From contig JACEFZ010018303.1 in the NCBI GenBank assembly GCA_014155875.1, positions 1,246,001 to 1,310,000 of the forward strand: 64,000 nucleotides of DNA, read 5' to 3'. This DNA is from Cepaea nemoralis. Lineage: Eukaryota; Mollusca; Gastropoda; Stylommatophora; Helicidae. Below, in pieces: positions 1 to 10,192 of this stretch; positions within the stretch are counted from its first letter, which is position 1, and every line of letters starts with the position of its first letter. Under the pieces are notes generated by a model. It saw only the letters and a list, made by a program, of their open reading frames with translations. It made no database searches and was not told where the DNA came from. The position numbers were made by a program, and so were the translations under genes.

Positions 1-632
1 CAGTAGTATGTTATGTTGAATCTAAGTCTGAAAGTTTTAGTTGTCGTGTTTAAACAATGATTGGTATTTTCGTCCCTCGTTAATCGTCTACTGTGACTAT
101 TAATTATCTAGTGTCATATATATATTTTTTATATTGAACGTATTCTCACATTATTCATGTGGTTTACATATATTTCATTCATTATAAGAGTATCGCAATT
201 GTGAGTAGTATAAAAAGTATTTATCGTGTTGTCACTTAAATTTCAAGAATATTAATTTTGTCTTTTATGAATGAAAATATGTACTTTCGTCTTACGTCAA
301 TCGTCTTTTGTCAGTATTAGTGTTGGTCCGCTGTACTTATATATTTATATTCCTTATATTGAACATATTTTCCCATAATTATTACATATGTCACGGTTCG
401 TATAATTATCGTATATTTTGAGTGATATATTCTTAGGTGGTCGTCAACGTGACAGTATTCGTGTTAATTAAGTTGATATTTTGGGTCGACGTTGATACCA
501 CAGGACTTATTATTTAAGTCAATAACTACTCCGTTCCGCGAAGAACCTTATTGCAAATTTGTCGAGTCTTTTCTTCTCTTGCCACTTCGCTATTTATTTC
601 AGCTAGATAGCTCATTTTACAGGTAGGACAAG
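1..632 (+). other. AT-rich leader upstream of a Gag-protease gene
   Basis: No gene is visible. The stretch is AT-rich and runs straight into the gag start at 633. It should hold the 5' leader and perhaps part of a 5' LTR of the element that follows. I could not find a matching copy of it downstream of the gene (2.9-5.1 kb), so no LTR is called. Confidence 0.4.
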
Positions 633-969
633 ATGTCTACACTACAAGAAATCATGGAATTCGGTGAGAAGACTGGTTTAACTGGTGCTGAACTTAGGAG
701 TTGGGCTAAACATGAGTTCAGTGAGCATCAAAAAGAAGAGAAACAACGTCAGAAGGAGGAGCGACAGGAACGACTAGCAGCAGAGAAAGAAACCAAACAA
801 CTGCAGATGGCTCTTGAGAGAGAACTGAAAGAAAAAGAGATGGCTATCAAACATAAATGAGATAATTTTGGAACGCGAAAGGATAGCAGCAGATAAAGAG
901 AAGTTAATTATGGAGATGCAATTGAAGTAAAAACAGATAGCCGCAGAAACTGAGATTAAAGAGAAACAA
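633..969 (+). pseudogene. Gag N-terminal coiled-coil segment, broken
   Basis: This is the start of the Gag protein continued at 970. The ATG at 633 opens 75 codons rich in E, K, R and Q, predicted to form a coiled coil, ending at TGA 858-860. The same E/K/R-rich coding style resumes in another frame and runs into the long frame at 970, so at least one frameshift and a stop separate the two parts. The start resembles that of the minus-strand gag at 26019: both open with a short non-charged head followed by a charged helix. The break suggests an old or inactive copy, although a sequencing error cannot be excluded. Confidence 0.6.
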
Positions 970-2868
970 TTGGCATTTGATAAGGAAAGGCTTGCAACAG
1001 AGACACTTTGGAAGGACAAAGAGGTTGAAGGTAACCTAAAGGTCAAGACACTTGAGATGGAACATGAAGCTGAGATTGAACGAGAGAAAATGCTTGCTAA
1101 ACAGAACGATCCTGTGAAAAAGTACCAAGGTCTATTCAGGAATTTCCAACGAGGTGATTCGGTTAGTTCGTGGATAACTAATTTCGAAGTGCTCGTAAAG
1201 TACTACAAGGTACCAGAGAAGGACGTACCGATACTATTTCACCGTCACCTCGCGTTAGAGCCGTTAAAAGTGATAGAACTGATTCCTGAGGACTTGCGTA
1301 CAAACTATAAATATATGCGCGATCGTGTTCTGTCACATTTTTCTTTGGACGAATCGGGTTTACGTACGAAATTTAAAACACTTACTCCGAAATCGAACCA
1401 AACGTTTCTTGATTTCGCTTCTGAAATGTCTTCAAGTTTTGATAAATGGTGTAAGGCCGCTGATATTTGTTCTGATTATGAAAAAGTCAGAGATTTAATA
1501 ATCAGAGATAGACTTCTATCTGCTATACCAGAACCTATGGCTGTATTCCTAATTGAGAATAAATGTAAGAATATGACTGAGATGGAAGCTAAAGGTGAGT
1601 CTTATTTTAAAGCACATAGAGACGTGTTTGCCAACTGTACTCAACCTGAACTGGTGATAGGAGCAAGTGCCAAATTCCAGAGAAGCAATGGTAAGTTTAG
1701 AAAATTTAGTAGCAATAGCAATAGAAATAGTCCTTATAACAGAGAGGGAGACAGACCAAGGAAGGGGCACTTCACCAGATGCCAATACTGTAAGTTGTCT
1801 CATGGTAACTTAGAAATGTGTGATCGTCACCCAGGCTATACAGCTTACTTAAAAGACATTACTGCTAAGAAGAGAAGTAAGTATGACTCATTCAAGAGAA
1901 GTATAAAATGCTTCTCGTGTCGGGCGTACGGACATACTAGCAGGTCTTGTCCGATGAGAAATTCCTGGAAAGAAGCGAGTATCGCATATGTGTTGTCTAG
2001 CTGTAGTAGCGATTCAGATGATCTAGAGGACACACACGCAGCCATTATAGAGTCATACAATAACAAAACAGGTAAAGAAGGTCATAATAGTGATGATGAA
2101 CCGACATCAGCCAACAAGAGACATATCCACGAAGCAAATGCAGCATACACTCGTCAAGGTACTCTGACGATACACCAAGCGTTGGTTAATGGTTTACCAA
2201 CAACCTGTTTTAGAGACACAGGGTCCGATATTACAGGTGTTAATCACAAACTCATAAGAGAAAGTGATTATACAGGTAAGAGTATTGAGTGCAGGACATT
2301 TGGGGGTACAATAGAAATGTACAAAACTGCATGGGTCAGCATAAAATGCCCATACTATAAAGGTCGAGTGTGCGCAGCAGTACTACCAAACCCATGTGCT
2401 GGGTTGATAATTGGTAACATCGCTGATGTCAAAGATTACGCTCAAACTATAGAACGCAAACCTGATGTGATACTCACAACAACACAAACCCACGTATCAC
2501 AAGAAGAAAGAATTACACATTCATTAAAAGTTCAACTGACTGGTAATAACAACAGTGTGGCACACACAAATAGAACAAAAGTTAAACACAATAGTTACAA
2601 ACAACAGATAAAATGGGATGTTGTAACCATATTTATGACAAACATGTTGAGTTGGCTTAAATTGACCTTATATCAGGTTACATCCATAGTCACAAACACA
2701 GCCTCACAAACAAAGGCATATATTGATGATATTGCGAATAAAAATACAGTCATTCAATCACTCAAGAAAATTTACACACAAGCCAATAATAACAAACAAA
2801 ATTACAATAAACAAATGCATTGGTTAATGCATACTTTATTTACTTGGCTTTTGTCTGCTATAAATTAA
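970..2868 (+). CDS. Gag-protease polyprotein of a Gypsy-type LTR element
   Basis: The frame has 632 codons; its true start is probably 633. Residues 1-48 continue the coiled coil. About 50-235 look like a retrotransposon capsid region and align by eye with the minus-strand gag at 25.2-25.8 kb. A Cys/His cluster lies at 271-284 (CQYC...H...C), and a canonical CCHC knuckle at 314-327 (C-x2-C-x4-H-x4-C) would bind RNA. Residues 416-420 (DTGSD) are the aspartic protease active site, and the closing hydrophobic-Gly strand is near 478-483 (GLIIGN). After the protease there is no integrase, RT or RNase H. Instead comes a tail of about 150 residues, rich in N, T, Q and K with hydrophobic stretches near 560-580 and 615-630. 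In a full element the protease is followed by pol, so this is either truncated or a Gag-protease-only derivative. Confidence 0.75.
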   Translation: MAFDKERLATETLWKDKEVEGNLKVKTLEMEHEAEIEREKMLAKQNDPVKKYQGLFRNFQRGDSVSSWITNFEVLVKYYKVPEKDVPILFHRHLALEPLKVIELIPEDLRTNYKYMRDRVLSHFSLDESGLRTKFKTLTPKSNQTFLDFASEMSSSFDKWCKAADICSDYEKVRDLIIRDRLLSAIPEPMAVFLIENKCKNMTEMEAKGESYFKAHRDVFANCTQPELVIGASAKFQRSNGKFRKFSSNSNRNSPYNREGDRPRKGHFTRCQYCKLSHGNLEMCDRHPGYTAYLKDITAKKRSKYDSFKRSIKCFSCRAYGHTSRSCPMRNSWKEASIAYVLSSCSSDSDDLEDTHAAIIESYNNKTGKEGHNSDDEPTSANKRHIHEANAAYTRQGTLTIHQALVNGLPTTCFRDTGSDITGVNHKLIRESDYTGKSIECRTFGGTIEMYKTAWVSIKCPYYKGRVCAAVLPNPCAGLIIGNIADVKDYAQTIERKPDVILTTTQTHVSQEERITHSLKVQLTGNNNSVAHTNRTKVKHNSYKQQIKWDVVTIFMTNMLSWLKLTLYQVTSIVTNTASQTKAYIDDIANKNTVIQSLKKIYTQANNNKQNYNKQMHWLMHTLFTWLLSAIN

Positions 2869-5163
2869 TCAAACATACTCTATTGTCAATATATATACAA
2901 GTGAAAACTATGACAATGTTCAAGTCAACAAAGTTGAAAATTACAAATAGTAACATGCATACAGTACAAAAACACCATAAGTATGTAAGAAAGAAAAGAG
3001 AAAAAAAAAGAGAACGAAAGTAAATAAAAAGAAGACTGAAAGAAATAAATAAAGGAAAATAAAATGGGATGAAAGCGAATGAACTTCATATTTACACATA
3101 GTACATTACAGACACATTTACAGTTTTATTACTTAGAATTCAAAAAAAATTCTTGGATCTAAATCTATACTTGTTCAAAGTGTTCAGACTATATCATAGC
3201 TCTACACTTAATAGTGTAGTGAAATATTTCGGTTATCTATTCTCCAGATAATTTTTCTTAACTATATCTTATTAGAGAACTTAATAAATTATTTGGTTTA
3301 TTTATTCTTGTTGAATATTATATTCCTGATTTAATTTTTTTTAGATGTCTTGAATCTTTTATAGGTATGATTCTTCAAAACTCTATGTCTGCAAGATTTT
3401 AATCAGTCAATCAGAGACATTCTCAGTCGATTATAATTAATAGAGGAACAGATCTATGTTATAAGTTCTTTAAATTATATTTAATGTTCTGTTCTTTTAT
3501 GAGTGTTAGAAAATTTAATAAACATAAATTCAAAACGCACCTTATTGAATAACAATGTTACATTAATTGAAAAAATATATAATGTAATGTAAGATGTGAT
3601 ATAGTTAAATATGGATACACTTGGTGGCAATTTTTCCATATTGACAGAGAATGAATAACTACGCCATGGGAAGTACCTACTCAATGTGTGATCGATCGGT
3701 TGTTCAAACATTGGTTATTCGGACACGGATTCGAGCATACAAGTATTGTAACTGTGAAGTGAACTTATTGACAGTGAACATTTTAATTTAAATGTTATGA
3801 TTCTGTGGTTAAATAACAAATGTTAGTTAATTAAGTATTAATTAATTGAAATATTATAGTATGGTTATAGGGTTAATCATTGTTCGGGAAAGTATTTGAT
3901 TAGAAGGTTAAGTCATTAGAATGAATCTCTAGTTGAATTAATTGTATTGCGTGTCATTATCACATTAAGATCCATAAAAAATCAGTCATCGCTCTCAACA
4001 TATCCACAAAAGTAAAAATATCTCTGAGGATTCTCGTGGAGCACATGTCACCCTACCCACAGATGGAAAAATTGTAAGAAGGAAAATATATGGAGTATAC
4101 AATAATAACAGCAGCGATAATCAACAATGAGGATGATCTACTTGGAAACCCCATTATTACCCTCGTCCGAAACTCATGGTAGTACCTAGAGCTAGGACAC
4201 ACTTGTCTATTAAGACAAGGTAGGGACTAATATGTTTATTAGTTGGTCTGATTCCCCATGATCAGCCACACGACGTCCAACGTGGGGTTTGGACAGGTGG
4301 GCGTGCCCGGCGTATAACTTTATATTTTTTTAGGGTAGATAAGGGGGACAACCAAGTATTAGTCTGTTGTTATTATAGTTGTAGTTAGTTGTGATTATAC
4401 AATATATTTATACACATATAGTTAAAAGGAAAAAAATGTTACACATTTTTTTATCTGGGAGGGGGCATTATGCCATACGGCGGCACGGCCCACCAAGAAA
4501 AGTATGAATTGGAAAATGGGAATTCCCCACTCGGACACGAAAGTGGACGTCAACAAAGGAATCCAAGGAGAATGTGGACAACGTAATTGGAAAGCAACGG
4601 GAGACGCTGTGATTGTGATTTCGAACAAGGACGTGTTTCAAAGGATCTGTGTGAGGTGACCTCTGGACGCGATGATATGAGCGTGAGACAGCTATGAGTC
4701 AGGAGAGGGATCTGTTGATGATGACACCGCAGTGAAGTAACCGGGCGGAAAAACCTAGAGTGGAATTACAGCTTAAATGGAATCAGTGGATTAGGGCTTC
4801 AAGCAGAGCGCAGTAGACTGAACACTCATCGGTGGATTAGTAAAGTAGGTGCCGACCCTGTCTATAGGGGTCAACCTACAGGTCTGCGTGAGTTTAATGT
4901 TCACATGTCTGCTACGGAATAAACTTCTGGTAGCGTTTTGATATCTTGACTTTTGCCGTTGATTATCATTGTATTCAAGGTAAGGACGCAAGTTTAATTC
5001 TTCGTCCTTCGTTGCTGTTTTCCATTATTACGAGTTGATACCTCGACGGTTGCCGGTGTAGGCACTTCGAGGCAATGACTACAAGCTTACTTTAGATAGA
5101 TCTCTTCCAATCATATTTTCTATCTATTCTTCTATTCTATCTATATTTTTAACGGGAACGGGC
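2869..5163. other. Stretch without a recognisable gene
   Basis: No coding region is recognised. 2985-3075 is a purine-rich tract (A/G) that could be a polypurine tract for the preceding element, but no LTR copy follows. 4440-5090 is less AT-rich and contains an AATAAA within an LTR-like context near 4917. No second copy was found in the window, so it is left unassigned. Confidence 0.4.
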
Positions 5164-5486
<323 letters not shown>

Positions 5487-5700
5487 CGGGAACGGGAGCT
5501 TATATGACTACTTATATGAATTAAATGAGTTGTTCCCCACCAGGAGCTGGGCGAAGCCGGGCCGGGTCAGACAGACAGACAGATAGATACACAGATAGAT
5601 ACATAGATAGATACATAGATAGATACATAGATAGATACATAGATAGATACATAGATAGATAGATCCCCGCCAGAGCCTGGGCGAAGCCGGGCCGGCAGCT
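5487..5700 (-). repeat. Dispersed repeat with CGGCTTCGCCCAG core, two copies
   Basis: Two copies (5487-5570 and 5664-5700) of a roughly 85-bp unit contain GGGAACGGGAGC, TTATATGACTACTTATATG and CTGGGCGAAGCCGGGCCGG. They are separated by CAGA/GATA/TACATAGA repeats. The same unit is at 33.24-33.80 kb in this orientation and in about ten copies at 51.2-53.0 kb in the opposite orientation. Confidence 0.8.
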
Positions 5701-5701
5701 A

Positions 5702-5780
<79 letters not shown>
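5701..5780. repeat. (TA)n microsatellite
   Basis: About 40 TA dinucleotides sit at the left edge of duplicated segment A. Copy B at 47.2 kb also has a TA run at the same edge, so the microsatellite is part of the shared structure. Confidence 0.95.
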
Positions 5781-5784
<4 letters not shown>

Positions 5785-5945
5785 TTATTAGTTTAACAAA
5801 ATAATCTGAAATCATACAATTCACAAATGACAGAAGGTAGTCTTATGTTAAACTTTTAACAATGTTCGACTATAATTACACTTACTCAAACTTAGAGATT
5901 GCAATAAAAGAAGTAATAAACAAATTTGTTTTGTATATTCAAGAA

Positions 5946-6204
5946 TTGTTGGTCTCTCTGGTCGAGGGGTTACAATACTTTCTCCGTAATCAGGTTTATC
6001 ACGCAGAGTCTCGTAGCGGGAGAGAGCTGAAAGCGGTTCGACACCCGCTGGTGACTTGCGGATTAACTGAGCCGGCCGCTCAGAAAGCAATGGCAAACTA
6101 CTGAGCGTAATCTTGCCAAGAGATCAACATACAGCTGACAGGTGCTACTGTTGACAGCGATGTCCTATAAAGGATATGCGAATTAAAAACAAAAAAAAAA
6201 AAAT
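5946..6204 (+). mobile_element. tRNA-headed SINE
   Basis: The 5' part has a Leu/Ser-type A box (TGGTCGAGGGGTT) and a B box (GCGGTTCGACACCC). These are followed by a conserved central domain containing GCAATGGCAAACTACTGAGC and GTTGACAGCGATGTCC, then an A-rich tail. TTCAAGAA occurs at both ends (5938-5945 and 6205-6212) and once at the empty site in copy B (about 47439), which shows insertion after the duplication. Five further copies of the family are in the window. Confidence 0.85.
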
Positions 6205-7589
6205 TTCAAGAAATACTCATATGATAGCTTATACTATATTTATCTTTAGTTTGGAAAGTAGAAAGTCACTGATTACTATGTCATTTTTTTTTTTTCAACT
6301 GGGGCCTTGACGCTGTAACTCACACTAATCCCAGTCACGTGGTTACGATTCAGGTTAAACGTTGACTTTGGCGCTCACATTGCTCTCTATCAAACTGTCT
6401 CACATCTTAAACCTGGTCGTGATTATATCTCATTTGATATTTTGACACTATTTCATTGTGTTTCATGCAAAAATGCCTTATTTCATCAAGAGATTGACAC
6501 ACAATGTGATCTGCCAAATCATTTCATGTGACATTCTGACGGCAATCGGTAAAGTTTCTCATGGATGCTGACAGTTTTCAATGTCTGTTTGTCTCACTTG
6601 AAATATCGGTATGGACGGCGAGTATGTCCAGTCAATGTGTCTTATTTGAAATTATGGTTTGATCGCTCACACTGTTCCGTGTAGATCTGTATCCCTTGAA
6701 ACATTGCCATAAGCGCTTATGGTATTCGCTTTCAAATAGCCTCAGCTTAATTCGTTAAGTTGCAGTTCACAATGTCTGTATCCAAATGTCTGCTTTGGAA
6801 ACTTTGTGTGTTCGCTTACATGGTACTCTCTCAAATTTCCCCATTTGAAACACAGCCATGGCACCCCCCCCCCCCCCCCCTCCCCCCCCCCCCCCTCCCG
6901 ACTATCCCAGTCAAGTGCCTCAGTTGAACCTGACATAAATGTGTTGTTTCGTTTTTTGGACAGTATTAGTTTCTTTTTCAGTTTGAAAATAGATTTTCAA
7001 CATCGGTGTATCTTTTCCCAGAAAAGATTAACTCTTCCGATTTCTAAGAATTATTTGCAAGGAAAATCATGTCACATACATGTCTGAGTTCTGGAATTGG
7101 GTTTCCACACATTTTGAATTCTCCATAATGTTCACTGATATCATTGTTTCTTATTTTCTTTATCATATATGCTGCAGCGATACTGTATAGGTACAGCACA
7201 CACAAAACTGCAGCAATGTCTTATTTCTCATGTTCTAAAGTGAAATGTGTCAGCTTTTTGACGCGCTTTTCTTGCAGCAGCTTATTGTTCAAGACCAACT
7301 GATTCAGTTAAGTGAATCACATATGCTTGCATTTCCATTTCTCCCACAATTTATCATGCTAAACACAGTCGACGTCCTTGCTGCAGTCTACAAAACAAGA
7401 ATGTAGATCTATATACTAATGTCGATGAGGGTGAAGACGCAGTTACTGGTTCCTGTGTCCTGTCAGAAAAATGCCCTTTCTTCTTGTTATGGAATTGTTA
7501 CAGCGTTTTGCTATATGCTAATTGTCCGAGAGCGATGATGTCATCAATGTAACTGTTGTTTCTTCTCCTGGTAGTCCAGGGGTGGGAAC

Positions 7590-7850
7590 TTTCTTTTAAT
7601 CACTAATTTTCACTAAAATTAATTAATCACTAAAATGTTGACTTCTCGTCCCTGACTTGGGGACGTAAATTACAACTACCTCTGAATTCGGAGTTGGGTC
7701 GCCTGATGGCGAAGGACACTGGTAAAAGAGAAAACTAATGCCACATGCAAAGAGCAGTCCAATGCGATAGAAGTAGTAGCAGGCGTATGGACTAGGCTTG
7801 AGTTCAGGGCGAGTGAACCAAAGAAAAGACATATTTAGTTGAACAAGTGT
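7590..7850 (-). repeat. Short dispersed repeat
   Basis: Shares a block (AAAATGTTGACTTC, TGACTTGGGGACGTAAATTAC, TTGGGTCGCCTGATGGC) with 49440-49670 (the duplicate) and, more diverged, with 45420-45540. No open frame of interest is seen. It may be a SINE body or a LINE 3' UTR; the orientation is assumed from the adjoining minus-strand RTE fragment. Confidence 0.5.
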
Positions 7851-8361
7851 TACTGTCTTTTATTGTACAGATGTTTACGATTATTTCGTTTGTCCAACCG
7901 CCTGTTGTTGATGTTGTTACAACATATGAAAACATTGTGACAGGCATACAATCATCATCATCATGCCGGTAAGCGTGACCGGTCATGTTTCGCCGTCTGG
8001 CGCGATCACCACAGTCGTGGATCAGCTCGGTGTTCTTGTCTCGACCATACCACGTGGACAAGCCATCCAGGTATTTACTTCTCTTCCGTCCCTTTGTTTT
8101 CTTCACCTTAAATCTTGCCAGTTGTCACCAAATTCTCCAACTTATTTCTTCTCATAACCTGACAAAATTTGTGACAGTCTCCGTCTAATTTCTCTAATCA
8201 GTTTACAGTTTTCACTTGTCTTTCTATGACTTGGTCATTAGTTTTTCTGTCTGTCCATTGTATTTCCTTCAGAAACTACATTTCCACAGCCAACAGATGT
8301 TTTTCAACTTGTCTGCTTATTGTCCACGCTTCACATCAATACACAAGCGCAGGTTCTATGT

Positions 8362-8939
8362 CTATGTACCGCTGCCAGTCTATCAGTCGCACTGAGGCTC
8401 TCTCCTCCAGGCCAAAACCACGAAACAATAGACCTGTCCTCTCACTTACTTATCATCCCCACAATATTACTGCCAAGAATATCCTTTTTAAACACCTATC
8501 CATTCTCCGGGCGGACCCGACCACTAGTGATGTCTTCTCAGAGGCTCCTCTGGTGGCATATAAGCGGGATCGTAACCTCAGAGATGTGCTGGTCCATAGC
8601 AGGCTACCCCAACCTCACCAGTCTCTTCCTGACACGGTGGCGTGTCTTCGATCGGTTTGCAAGACCTATCCATACGTACTTCAAACCCAGAGTCTGACAT
8701 TCCCTAAGACGACCTTCCACATCCGTGAGGGTTTCTCATGCATCAGTCGCAACGTCAGTAAACCAGTATCCATGCATTTCAACAGTCCTGACCACCATGG
8801 CGTAGCCGACATACAGGTCACGGCCATCAAATCATGCGCATCCCACGAACGGGATCGGAAGACATTGGAACACCGTCTCATCTTCCAGTTGGGCACACTC
8901 TCCCCTCACGGCCTTAATGTCCAACACAGCTTCATTTAA
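8362..8939 (+). pseudogene. Penelope-like polyprotein C-terminus, GIY-YIG core missing
   Basis: The open frame, ending at TAA 8937-8939, shows the hallmarks of the region between RT and endonuclease in Penelope-like elements: PKPRNNRPVLSLTYHP, YKRDRNLRDVLVHS, a Cys cluster ACLRSVCKTYPYV in which an expected third Cys is Tyr, and FHIREGFSCISRN. It then jumps straight to HFNSPDHH and a C-terminus ending LGTLSPHGLN. In intact elements the GIY-YIG motif, its catalytic Arg and the H that follows lie between the FxCxSxN block and the HF block. Here that part is absent while the frame stays open. This is an internal in-frame deletion of the endonuclease core, seen directly; the family call rests on motif recognition. 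Confidence 0.75.
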
Positions 8940-9529
8940 CCCCCCACCCCACCCCTCCCACCCCTAGCTTACAGTCCACCATCTGGGTACGTGCAGATCC
9001 TTTGTATGACATTAGTCAACTCTCTTGGCGGATTTACGTTCGGTGTTTTGCCATCCTTTTCTGAACGACCGCCACTCATGCCCCTCTGTGTATACTAACA
9101 CTATATAGGTTTCCGCAGCGGTGTTTCGAGCGCTTAACGATAATTGCTAATTGTCATCTGCGACCGTAACATCTTTGCCGGTCTCAAATTTCACTTTTCC
9201 GCACACATGGGCGCGTCTCCATCCCCACTCCCCCTCCCGCTTGACCTTTGACCCGTGTACCATACATCCGGTCTATTGATCCACTGGCGCCCTACGCGTG
9301 TCAGACTTTCCAAGCCAGGACACAGAATTCAGATGAGTACATTTAATTTTAATTAGTTTAATAGTTTAATATTGTCATAGTGTGTTTCATGTAGTTTTGT
9401 GTTGGTTTGTATTTGTTTGTCCTGTGCTGACGAAGGCTTTGGCCGCAACCTCCAATTTGTCTCTTGTAGTCGTGTTTTAGTAAAGCTCACAATCTACTTC
9501 TCGTTTATTTTGGGTGATTCATTCATTGC
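8362..9529 (+). mobile_element. Penelope-like element, 5'-truncated, inserted in RTE
   Basis: The C-terminal Penelope-type coding region (see 8362-8939) is followed by a 3' region of about 590 bp with C-rich tracts and the stretch GACGAAGGCTTTGGCC near 9431. A 12-bp direct repeat CAGGTTCTATGT flanks it (8350-8361 and 9530-9541). The duplicate locus near 50180 has a single uninterrupted copy of the site, so this is a clean insertion into the RTE fragment. Confidence 0.8.
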
Positions 9530-10192
9530 CAGGTTCTATGTAGCACCTCAACACTCTTCTTCTCGTTGCAAATGACATCTTTGTATTGGTCAGAACGTTT
9601 TTCATCTTCCAAAAGACTACCTTCGCCATGGCGAATCTTGTTCTAATCTATTTAAGGCATCTCCCATCAGATGTTATGACTTTTCCCAGATAATTGTACC
9701 TATTAACTTGTTTTAGAATATTCCAATTTACTTGTATATTACATTGTAGTATTTCGTTCTTCCTAGTGACAACCATAGTATGTCACTTCTTCCAATGTAA
9801 TTCTAACCCTAGTTGTTCACCGTGTGCAACAACTGTATCTACTAAATATTGCAGATCCTGCTCATTGTCTGCAATCAATACCGTATCATCCGTATATCTA
9901 ATGTTACTGATGTTACCTTCCCATTTGGTGATTTACAAACTACTCTCAAATCACAACACTGACAATAAAAATAATATTTACTTACGGCCTACAGTTTTTT
10001 TTTTTCCAAGTGGTGTAGTAGAAACAAAGTAAAAACAAAACAATGTATTATATGTTGACAAACTATTTACACAACAGCCAAACTATTTACACAACAGGCA
10101 GGACTGGAGATATTTGCGTGTAGTTTTCAATATGAAGATCCTTTCTTCAAACGTTAAGGTTTGTTAGGTATATGGTGCTAGCTCCACATGTT

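Larger units (their letters stand above)
7952..9970 (-). pseudogene. RTE-type LINE 3' fragment, split
   Basis: Read on the minus strand, 9970-9542 encodes the RT catalytic block with YTDDTVLIAD near 9890 and the conserved stretch after it. The frame resumes at 8349 and ends with the C-terminal element domain (GRKRSKYLDGL... then CGDRARRRNMTG, 7955-8106), followed by an ATG-repeat tail (CATCATCATCATG on the plus strand, 7957). Tails of short repeats are usual for RTE elements. Frameshifts and stops make it non-functional. The Penelope-like fragment interrupts it at 8362-9529. Confidence 0.75.

Noticed and set aside
970..2868. Host-domesticated Gag gene
   Set aside because: The N-terminal frameshift and stop, and nearness to other transposon debris, favour an element copy; no evidence of introns, promoter or conservation can be seen here.
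1..5100. LTR pair around the 970-2868 gene
   Set aside because: I compared the 1-630 sequence with 2.9-5.1 kb by eye and found no direct repeat; the left LTR may lie outside the window.
6742..7087. Pro- or Gly-rich frames around 6870-6900
   Set aside because: Produced by a poly-C tract.
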